Assembly: GCA_964466185.1 (NCBI GenBank)
Contig: CAYXMS010000042.1
Location: forward strand, 1 to 7,643
Source of the DNA: CAZTYI01 sp964466185
GTDB lineage: Bacteria; Chlamydiota; Chlamydiia; Chlamydiales; SM23-39
Direction: 5' to 3'
Length of the DNA stretch: 7,643 nucleotides
Below are positions 1-6,023 of this stretch, piece after piece. The notes under the pieces are model-generated. The model was not told the DNA's origin. It did not search any database and saw nothing but the letters and a program-made list of their open reading frames with translations. Position numbers and translations under genes: made by a program. Within the stretch, counting starts at the first letter, position 1. Every line of letters starts with the position of its first letter.

Positions 1-39
1 GCCTATAAATCAATAGCCGTTATTTTTCAACATGGGTAG
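1..39 (+). pseudogene. Possible upstream end of the GT25 domain in a different frame
   Basis: Reading from base 1 gives AYKSIAVIFQHG and then a stop at 37-39. GT25 proteins typically have a hydrophobic strand running into an acidic motif (…I.I.EDD.GFG) just before the segment that opens the protein starting at 32 (MGRI). The two frames therefore look like one ancestral sequence broken by a small indel near bases 28-40. The evidence is short and rests on remembered family patterns. The rest of the N-terminal half would lie outside the window. Confidence 0.35.
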
Positions 40-1759
40 AATTGTCGCTTACGAAATAAAAGGCAATTTAAATCAATTGCAAGTCATTGTTGATCAACTT
101 AAAAAGATGCATAAAACATGGGATATTATCTATACAGATGTGGATTATCATAATGCCAATACAGGAGAATTAATTGTCCCTAAACTTCAAGAAATACCCA
201 ACAATAAAAGAATAATTAATCAAAATGTTTCTCGGGTGTTAATCCGTTATGGAACAGTTTCTTTTGTGATCTCAGATTCTGGTATGAGAAAGGTTTTGGA
301 TTATTTTCGTCATAATTGGAACAATTTACCATATGATCAAGTCTTATTTAAAATTCCTGGATTAATTATCTACGGCGCTAATTCAGATATCATTACTAAT
401 CGATATAAGATCAAAACCAGTCAAGAAGAAGAAGATCCTTTACAGTTGGTGAAAAAGCGCCCATTTTATCAAACTAACAGCGGATTTTGGATTAATCCTA
501 TTGAGCTATTAACTTTTGATCGTTTTGATGTCATGGCAAAATATATTTATGCCAAGTATAAATTAAATCATTACGTTACCAATTGGCATGTTGGCTTATA
601 TAAAAGTCATTTAGAAAAATGGATTCAATTTTATAATACAGAACCGCTTAAAATTGGTTTTCAGGATTTTCAAGCTGCTTTTAATATTTTAATTAGTAGT
701 CTTTACAACAGAAATTTTGATGAAAATTTTCCTATTCCAATTAATAATCTTGGATTAGCTTGCGACGGATCGCATCGAACAGGAGCTTGTTTGGCTTTAG
801 GTGATAAGATTCCTGCTAAAGTTAAAGTGCAAGAAGGGCAGGGATCTCCTGGCATGTCAGCAGCAGTATTTAGAGATAAGTATCATCTAGAAGAAAAGTA
901 CTTAGATCATATGGCATATGAATATGCCAAACTGAAAAAGAATACTTTTATGGTTTGTCTGTTTCCTTCTGGATATGAACACTTAGAGAAATCTGAAGAG
1001 ATCTTGAAAAAGTATGGCATTATTGTTCATTATAAAGATATTTGGCTTAATGATAGTGGTTGTTTAGAATTTGTCCGTTTAGCTTATACCGGTGAATGGT
1101 GGACAGGATCTTATGTAGATAATTTCAAACATAGCAGATCCAAAGCTAGTTTATGTTTCCCCATGGAATTAAGAAAAAAATATCCAGTGAGAGTATATCT
1201 TTATGAAAGTAGTGATGAACGGGTAGTCAGAAAAGCTAAAGCGGAGATTAGGGATCTTTGTCAGAAGGGCAATGAATCTATTCATATTAATGATACTCAT
1301 CAACAGACAAAAATCATTGCAGCCAGTGTTTTTAATCAAAACAGTCTTGATTTCTTGAATAAAAAGAACTTAAACCTGCATAAGCGCTTTGATTTTTTAT
1401 TAGAAAAATTCAAAGACTTCATTGAAGAGTATAAAATAGATCCTGAAACTATTTGCATTGATACAGGTGCTGTTTTAGCTGCTTATGGTCTCAGAGAGTG
1501 CGATGATTTGGACGTGCTGCATAAACATCCTTTGCCTACTGTATTCGCCGATTATGAGATTGACTCTCATAATTCACATGTACATCACCATAGTAAACAA
1601 TTAGATGAAATTTTGTTTAATCCTGAATGCTATTTTTATTATCAGGGGATTAAATTTGTAAAATTAGAATTAGTGGAGAAAATGAAAGCGGATAGAGGTT
1701 CAGAGAAAGATTGGAGAGATATTCGCTTAATTCAATCATTAAAATATTCTGAAGAATAA
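32..1759 (+). CDS. GT25 fragment fused to DGSHR-motif and nucleotidyltransferase-like domains
   Basis: Composite protein of 575 residues. Residues about 1-125 read like the C-terminal half of a glycosyltransferase family 25 (LPS biosynthesis) protein: TWDIIYTDVDYHN near 29, then RYGTVSFVISDSGMRKVLDY near 72-91 and the aspartate-containing YDQVLFKIPGL near 101. The family's usual N-terminal part is absent. Residues about 150-300 carry CDGSHRTGACLALG (244-257), similar to the nucleotide-binding GxHR motif of ParB/sulfiredoxin-fold proteins. Residues about 307-455 are an unrecognised region including the motif HINDTHQQT. Residues about 470-565 contain DTGAVLAAYGLRECDDLDVL (477-496), the G..L..YGLR...D.D pattern of nucleotidyltransferase-fold proteins such as AbiEii, and end in a charged helix (MKADRGSEKDWRDIRLI). 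A glycan or surface-polymer role is inferred. No Shine-Dalgarno precedes the ATG at 32 and an in-frame TAG lies at 14-16, so the start is doubtful and the gene may be a frameshifted remnant. The reading frame itself is certain. Confidence 0.75.
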   Translation: MGRIVAYEIKGNLNQLQVIVDQLKKMHKTWDIIYTDVDYHNANTGELIVPKLQEIPNNKRIINQNVSRVLIRYGTVSFVISDSGMRKVLDYFRHNWNNLPYDQVLFKIPGLIIYGANSDIITNRYKIKTSQEEEDPLQLVKKRPFYQTNSGFWINPIELLTFDRFDVMAKYIYAKYKLNHYVTNWHVGLYKSHLEKWIQFYNTEPLKIGFQDFQAAFNILISSLYNRNFDENFPIPINNLGLACDGSHRTGACLALGDKIPAKVKVQEGQGSPGMSAAVFRDKYHLEEKYLDHMAYEYAKLKKNTFMVCLFPSGYEHLEKSEEILKKYGIIVHYKDIWLNDSGCLEFVRLAYTGEWWTGSYVDNFKHSRSKASLCFPMELRKKYPVRVYLYESSDERVVRKAKAEIRDLCQKGNESIHINDTHQQTKIIAASVFNQNSLDFLNKKNLNLHKRFDFLLEKFKDFIEEYKIDPETICIDTGAVLAAYGLRECDDLDVLHKHPLPTVFADYEIDSHNSHVHHHSKQLDEILFNPECYFYYQGIKFVKLELVEKMKADRGSEKDWRDIRLIQSLKYSEE

Positions 1760-1814
1760 AATTTTTTAATACTTTATGAATTATATATTTAAGAAAGTTC
1801 AAAAATTAGGAAAT

Positions 1815-2201
1815 CTAAGCCTTTATTGATTTGAGAAAAGACAGCACCCACTGACGAATGAGGACTTTGGGAAAAACTTGATTAGTTAAATAAGCGGCTG
1901 TTTCAACCATCCGCCTGGTATTGCAAGAGGGACAAAACCCCCTGCTTTTGCAAGAAAAAGCAACTAAAAAATCATACCCGCAGTTAGAACAATGCGCTCT
2001 AGCAAAACCATAAATTAAAATACCGCATTTTAAAAAAGAACGGAACTCTTTTTCCACAAAAACCGGCAGATTTTCCAAAGAGCGCATTTCCAACCAAGAC
2101 TCAAGTTCATTTTGAATCGTTTAATAAAGCCTAGTTCTATCTGAACTTCTGGGACGATAGACCAAAATTGCCGGCTGATCCATTTTAACAACGCAAGACA
2201 T
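1815..2201 (-). pseudogene. IS91-family transposase, N-terminal remnant with nonsense codon
   Basis: The reading frame starts at an ATG at 2201-2199 and encodes MSCVVKMDQPAILVYRPR and SSDRTRLY, then meets a TAA at 2123-2121. It continues in the same frame with TIQNELESW and the IS91 zinc-binding domain: LPVFVEKEFRSFLKCGILIYGFAR, CSNCGYDFLVAFSC, GFCPSCNTRRM, then VRQWVLSF. The cysteine pairs and the GFCPSC and RQWVLSF signatures are characteristic of the Transposase_zn-bd domain of IS91 transposases, which move by rolling-circle transposition. A C-to-T change (CAA to TAA) would explain the internal stop, since the family reads LYQ there. After VLSF the sequence departs from the family and stops at 1815, so the whole catalytic HUH/Y domain is missing. 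No element termini were found. It cannot encode an active transposase. Confidence 0.85.
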
Positions 2202-2253
2202 ACGATTCACGTTTGTTAATCATAAATCAAAAGAGATTGCGCTTAATATGATT

Positions 2254-2380
2254 TTAGGACAACATTCATTATCAAAAACTCTACAGAGGCTTATATACCA
2301 AGAAGAGGAAAAAGAAAAGGAGCCGGCAGACCGGCCGGCCGGCACAAGAAGATTCAAAGAACCAACCAAAAAATACTTTT
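2254..2380 (+). repeat. umuD 5'-region repeat, copy 1
   Basis: This stretch aligns with 6777-6899 in the same orientation with many identical blocks, for example TTAGGACAACATTCATTATC, GGCTTATAT.CCAAGA and CCAACCAAAAAATACTTTT. The only length difference is four extra bases here within CCGGCCGGCCGGC (near 2331-2343). The repeat covers a leader, a ribosome binding site (AGAGG) and the first roughly 28 codons of a umuD-like gene, and stops abruptly after AATACTTTT. Confidence 0.85.
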
Positions 2381-2614
2381 CTAGTTAAAGTTAATGGACT
2401 TTCTATGATTAACGCCGGAATTCAAAATGGCGATATTTTAATTGTAGCCGTAGATAGAAAAATTACTGTTAAGCGCTTACAAACAAAAGGCAAAAAAATA
2501 TATCTAAAAGCAAAAAATACTACTTTCACCCCAATTGAAATTTCAAAAGAAATGAACTTCAAAATTTTAGGAATTGTGACACATGTCATTCACGACTTAC
2601 AAAAAAGCCATTAA
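2295..2614 (+). pseudogene. umuD: Decayed UmuD-like (LexA/S24 family) protein gene
   Basis: Remnant of a UmuD-type autoproteolytic subunit of error-prone DNA polymerase V. The N-terminus (PRRGKRKGAGRPAG, then RFKEPTKK in a shifted frame) matches the K.GAGRP.G…F.EPTK opening of such proteins. The C-terminal peptidase S24 domain is open to 2614: NTFLVKVNGLSMINAGIQNG contains the catalytic serine in GLSM, and KITVKRLQ contains the catalytic lysine. Several lesions are visible. The start codon position reads ATA (2295-2297), where the second copy has ATG. Four extra bases in a CGGC tandem tract near 2331-2343 shift the frame. Roughly the 50-70 codons normally lying between EPTK and the S24 domain, including the cleavage site, are missing. 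About 14-17 residues normally lying between GDILIV and the next strand are deleted. The ATG at 2405 is the Met after the catalytic Ser, not a real start. No umuC follows. Confidence 0.8.
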
Positions 2615-2680
2615 AAAGCAATATACCTTAAATGTTTATAAAAATAGCCGTTAAAATTCCTATACCTCATGGAGAGCATG

Positions 2681-4477
2681 TCAAAAATTAGACAAGCGAA
2701 GCTCTTTAGGAGCGACTAAAACCCCCATTTCAATGAGCATTAATTTAATAAATTTATTTTTAAGAAGCCCCTCGCTATCATAAATATCCTCTTTCTGAAT
2801 CACTGGCAATTGGGGATAGTCCTGTTGTCTTTTTTCTAACCATTGATCTACCGACGCCACTGTAATTTTCCCAGCTTTATCGAGCTCTTTTATCTTTTCC
2901 AAAATATCCTTAGGCTGATAATTTGTTATTTTTAAAAAGTTTGAACAAAAGCAGCTCAAAATCGAATCCAACACACCAGGAACAACAGTACGGTCATTTT
3001 CAGCGCTCAATAAAGAGATGCCAAAAACAGGATTAACCAATTTGGCATATTGATTACGATAATGCCTTTCCAATGTAACAGAGAAATGCTTGGATAAAAA
3101 ATTACGATCTAATGCCATAGAAAACCGCTGAAAAGCTTCATCAAAACGATCTTTTCTCATTTCCGCTAAATTATATTGAATAAAATACTCTAATGCCGTC
3201 ATTTGATCGACAGAAGCATAAGTATTCATTTCATGAGGACAATATTTTCTTAAAAAATCTCTCTCTTCTTGAATAACATCAAATATTCCAGGTCCGCAAA
3301 AATTGCCATGGACTCCTAAATTAGCTAAAGCTGTAATTTTAGCATTATTAAAAGCCTGATTATCACTTTTTATCTGTAGCATCTGCAGAATCTGAGACAA
3401 GACTTTCTTCGCTCTTGTATAACTATACACAGGCCCATCTTTAACACGCTCAAATTTTATCTTGTCAATAAAAGTTTCAAAGCTCTTTTGTAAGAATTCT
3501 TCTTCTTTTCCTCTTTGACCATCTTGTTTGAATCTATCATTAGAATGGATAACAGAATGTGAAATTTCTTGAACAGGACGGCTTTTCCAATCAATATTCG
3601 CAAAACATTGTCTTAAGTCGCCAAAAAGATCTGCATAATGAACAGCGAAATCTTCGAGTGTTTGAAAATGTCTCTTATTAATCTGAAAAAGAATTGAACT
3701 CATATCCAGCTTATCCATATCAGAGATATGGACAGGATCGATATTAATGCCTAAAGAATCAATATAACTGGCAATTTGTTTCTGCATTCTACCTTCAAAA
3801 ACAAAAGAAAGAATTTGAATGGACGCTAAAATTTTAAAAAAGAGATTGCCCCACAACAATTCAGATACACAAGAATTTATTAAACTGAAATACTGAAGAG
3901 ATACGCTAATTTTTGAAGCAGTATTAGGACTGTTGCAATAATTACACATGTCAATTAATAAACCGCTGCTATCAATAAGCGTAATAACAGCGTATATCAG
4001 ACCAGTCGTAGAATAAACAGTAAACCCAAAATGAAAAAGAGCGACCATGGCGACTATCGTTGCAAGTTGACAAACCTTGGCCAAATTATTATGGATCAAC
4101 AGTAACGGCTGCTTTAAAAAAGAGATTTGTTTACAAGCTTTTTGAAAAGTCGAAACCTGATCAAGGTCGATTTCTTCATTAGTGATATTCTCCAATATAT
4201 GTCCAATAACAAAAGGCGTGAATATTAGTGCAAAAGAAAAACAAGAAGTCAATTGATAGGAAAGGTTGTAATTTTTATCAAAATATGCTGCTTTAGCTTT
4301 GAGAAAAATTTCAGTAACTAGCTGTAATTGATATCCTTGCAAAAATCCAGCAGAAGGATAATTTACGCCAGCTCGAGTAGTTTTTTCTAAAAAACCAATA
4401 TCAGCCATTTCCCCACCCAAAGACATGCCTCTTAAGATATGATTAAAAGAATTTTTCGACACGCCTTGAATAGACAT
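2681..4477 (-). CDS. Multi-membrane protein of unknown function
   Basis: Protein of 598 residues that I do not recognise. The ATG at 4477-4475 is preferred because GAGG sits six bases before it; an ATG four codons upstream (4489) has no such signal. Beginning MSIQGVSKNSFNHILRGMSL, it has hydrophobic segments at about 73-95, a bilobed stretch at about 135-176 (…LATIVAMVALFHFGFTVYS followed by TTGLIYAVITLI), and another at about 195-228. The remaining roughly 370 residues are soluble, rich in predicted helix, and contain LGVHGNFCGPGIFDVIQEE and several Cys. There is no signal peptide or enzymatic motif I can name. The paired hydrophobic helices with a short turn resemble the hydrophobic hairpin of chlamydial inclusion-membrane (Inc) proteins, so a role at the host-facing membrane is possible but inferred. 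It is transcribed toward the umuD remnant and stands alone. The length and uninterrupted frame argue that it is real and intact. Confidence 0.8.
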   Translation of the reverse strand: MSIQGVSKNSFNHILRGMSLGGEMADIGFLEKTTRAGVNYPSAGFLQGYQLQLVTEIFLKAKAAYFDKNYNLSYQLTSCFSFALIFTPFVIGHILENITNEEIDLDQVSTFQKACKQISFLKQPLLLIHNNLAKVCQLATIVAMVALFHFGFTVYSTTGLIYAVITLIDSSGLLIDMCNYCNSPNTASKISVSLQYFSLINSCVSELLWGNLFFKILASIQILSFVFEGRMQKQIASYIDSLGINIDPVHISDMDKLDMSSILFQINKRHFQTLEDFAVHYADLFGDLRQCFANIDWKSRPVQEISHSVIHSNDRFKQDGQRGKEEEFLQKSFETFIDKIKFERVKDGPVYSYTRAKKVLSQILQMLQIKSDNQAFNNAKITALANLGVHGNFCGPGIFDVIQEERDFLRKYCPHEMNTYASVDQMTALEYFIQYNLAEMRKDRFDEAFQRFSMALDRNFLSKHFSVTLERHYRNQYAKLVNPVFGISLLSAENDRTVVPGVLDSILSCFCSNFLKITNYQPKDILEKIKELDKAGKITVASVDQWLEKRQQDYPQLPVIQKEDIYDSEGLLKNKFIKLMLIEMGVLVAPKELRLSNF

Positions 4478-4489
4478 TGCTTTCCTCAT

Positions 4490-4820
4490 AAAGAAGTATA
4501 AATTTAAGCTTTTTTTGAAAAAAAATCAACTTTATTCAATAGATCCAATTAAGATTTAATTATTTTTATGATTTTTTAATGCGGTGCAAGAAATGAATGC
4601 ACCACTTAATTAAAATTAGATATAAATAGCCAAGTTGGTTTGCTGTGCATCATGACAGGAGTTTTCGCAGAAAAGTGCTTTAAAAGAACCGGAAAAATAG
4701 TTATATGGGATTTCTACAAGCTCTAAAACGCCTACAAAAATTTAACTGTTTATTGTTTTTTTTAAAAAAGGACTGCAAAGATTAATGTCTTTTCCATCCT
4801 GAAAAGCTATTTTTTAATGC
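4490..4820. other. Intergenic stretch without a convincing gene
   Basis: About 330 AT-rich bases between two minus-strand genes. No reading frame with both a start signal and plausible composition is present. Apart from the candidate promoter at its left end, it holds two small hairpins. One is GGTGCA/TGCACC (4583-4588 with 4598-4603, nine-base loop); the other is CTTTTC/GAAAAG (4789-4794 with 4801-4806), shortly after the stop of the 75-residue gene. Neither is followed by a clean T run, so neither is a confident terminator. Confidence 0.6.
4501..4529 (-). promoter_or_regulatory. Candidate promoter of the 598-residue membrane protein gene
   Basis: On the minus strand TTGATT (4529-4524) and TAAATT (4506-4501) are separated by 17 bases and would start transcription about 15-20 bases before the GAGG ribosome binding site. 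The match to the sigma-70 consensus is only moderate and the region is very AT-rich, so chance is a real alternative. Confidence 0.3.
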
Positions 4821-5048
4821 CTAAACCGAGTCTTTTAATCTTTCATGATAAGACATACTGCATGTTATGCCGGGGGATCTATCGTTATACCAGCGGTTTA
4901 ACAGAATTTGCTTTTTATCCGAATCATTAATGGTATGTATAATTTCTTTGAAATATTCCGGCGATATTTTTTGCAGATTAATTTCAAGCAATTCTTTAAT
5001 AGGAGGCGAAACACACCGCTCTTTTAAATTTAAAACAGAAAAACTCAT
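4821..5048 (-). CDS. Small protein of unknown function
   Basis: Protein of 75 residues, not recognised. The start chosen is the ATG at 5048-5046 because a perfect AGGAGG (minus strand, 5059-5054) lies five bases before it; an ATG ten codons further upstream (5078) lacks any such site and would bury the ribosome binding site in coding sequence. The protein is probably cytosolic: no signal peptide or membrane segment, a central helical part (KELLEINLQKISPEYFKEII near 18-37) followed by NDSDKKQILLNRWYND, and two Cys. The strong ribosome binding site and helical composition favour a real gene over the opposite-strand frame across the same bases. It is divergent from the U-box operon, so the two could share control. 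It could be a fragment of a longer host-interaction protein, but nothing shows this. Confidence 0.6.
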   Translation of the reverse strand: MSFSVLNLKERCVSPPIKELLEINLQKISPEYFKEIIHTINDSDKKQILLNRWYNDRSPGITCSMSYHERLKDSV

Positions 5049-5099
5049 ATTTTCCTCCTGGATTGAACAAAAACTCATATTTTGAATAAAGGCGCAAAA

Positions 5100-5128
5100 A
5101 TTTTAGCTGTATCAGACAAAAAAAGCAA
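5100..5128 (-). promoter_or_regulatory. Candidate promoter of the 75-residue protein gene
   Basis: On the minus strand TTGCTT (5128-5123) and TAAAAT (5105-5100) are 17 bases apart, placing a transcript start near 5093, about 45 bases before the ATG at 5048. The -10 matches five of six consensus bases and the -35 three of six. The AT-richness makes this tentative. Confidence 0.35.
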
Positions 5129-5201
5129 ATGTATTAAAAAAAATTTCGGTCTTGTTAGAGACAAAAAAAATAATTTTAAAAAATTTCAACTTAAAAAAGA
5201 T

Positions 5202-5229
5202 TTGTATTTTTTCAAAAAAAAGGTAAAAT
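5202..5229 (+). promoter_or_regulatory. Candidate promoter of the U-box operon
   Basis: TTGTAT (5202-5207) and TAAAAT (5224-5229) are 16 bases apart and would start transcription near 5236, giving a leader of about 28 bases that contains the AGAAGGA ribosome binding site before the ATG at 5264. The -10 is good and the -35 poor. The site lies in a divergent control region facing the promoter candidate for the 75-residue gene. Confidence 0.35.
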
Positions 5230-5263
5230 ATTTTCCGTTTTTATTTTCACAAAGAAGGATAAG

Positions 5264-6022
5264 ATGAGCGGAACAATTTCTTTTTTATTAAAAAATGCGA
5301 GAATAGCACTGGATGTAACAGATATTGTACAGCAAGCTTGGAAAGAAGACAAATCTATGGAAGAAAAAGTAAATATTGCAGCTAAAAGTCTTTTTACTTT
5401 TTTTGAATCGGCTTCATTTTTAGGTTATTATGGAGAAGCAGGTCTTAAATACCCAAAACTGACATTGGCAGGAGAGCTGGGATCGCGCATGGCCCTGTCA
5501 ATCACAGATCCCGTCAAAGAAATGCTAAATGGAAAACAACCTTTTAATCTGATGATGGAAAATCTAGCCAGCATAACCAAAATGGCAGGAGAGATGCAAA
5601 TTCTTCAGGAACAGCAGTATTTAGCTTTACCGGAAGATGAATTTGCCAGAACCCAAAGACCCATCCATACCTGCGATATGGAAGGAAACTGCGAAGTTAT
5701 AGGATACAAGCCTTTAGACCGCCAAGAATGCGAAAAAATCATTGCACAAATGTCAACTGTAGGCAAAATAGCAGAGTCTGTTGAAATCTTGAGTAAAAAC
5801 GTTATAATAAATACTGCTATTGGAACTTTTGAAAATTTTTGCAAGTTTTTTAGAGAGCACAGAATAGCCCAATTAATTCAGCAAAATGCAGCCATTCCTG
5901 AAGCATATTATGACGATCCTGTTTTTGAAGTTACGGCTTTTCAAAGCTGTCTGCAAATGCTGCAAATACATTTGGGTCGCAGATACAAAGAAGTCATCAG
6001 CACTCATCGGGGGGTAGCTTAA
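5264..6022 (+). CDS. U-box-less partner of the U-box protein, unknown function
   Basis: Protein of 252 residues and first gene of a two-gene operon. The ATG is preceded by AGAAGGA at good spacing. No known catalytic motif is seen. It is mostly helical, with weakly hydrophobic patches around 40-60 (LFTFFESASFLGYYGEAGL) but no clear membrane helix. Residues 202-221 (AQLIQQNAAIPEAYYDDPVF) align with residues 137-156 of the downstream protein (PKLLQENKLIPDVYINDAVL), the segment just before its U-box: about 8 of 20 identical with several conservative changes. After that point the downstream protein has CPITNCPIRHPV, whereas this one ends within 31 residues without Cys-Pro or any U-box signature. 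It may be a paralogue that lost or diverged away its U-box, or a helper with a shared docking segment. Its stop is one base from the next start, so translational coupling is likely. Charged and Cys-containing segments (HTCDMEGNCEVIGYKP) have no assigned role. Confidence 0.75.
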   Translation: MSGTISFLLKNARIALDVTDIVQQAWKEDKSMEEKVNIAAKSLFTFFESASFLGYYGEAGLKYPKLTLAGELGSRMALSITDPVKEMLNGKQPFNLMMENLASITKMAGEMQILQEQQYLALPEDEFARTQRPIHTCDMEGNCEVIGYKPLDRQECEKIIAQMSTVGKIAESVEILSKNVIINTAIGTFENFCKFFREHRIAQLIQQNAAIPEAYYDDPVFEVTAFQSCLQMLQIHLGRRYKEVISTHRGVA

Positions 6023-6023
6023 T

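Noticed and set aside
2405..2614. A 69-residue protein starting at the ATG at 2405
   Set aside because: This Met is the residue after the catalytic Ser of the S24 domain, and coding similarity continues upstream through VKVNGLS, so it is an internal Met of the umuD remnant.
2632..2691. Short frame beginning MFIKIAVKIPIP right after umuD, where umuC would be expected
   Set aside because: Only the first two residues agree with a UmuC start. It is 19 codons long, lacks a ribosome binding site and overlaps the end of the minus-strand gene.
4652..4726. Frame of 24 codons in the 4490-4820 gap
   Set aside because: It has no ribosome binding site, is very short and has no recognisable sequence.
4867..5085. 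Plus-strand frame of 72 codons antisense to the 75-residue gene
   Set aside because: It has no ribosome binding site and an unstructured composition, and it overlaps almost fully with the opposite-strand frame that has AGGAGG at ideal spacing.
5082..5267. Plus-strand frame of 61 codons rich in Lys and Phe
   Set aside because: The composition simply reflects A and T runs. It occupies the divergent control region, overlaps the operon start and lacks a ribosome binding site.
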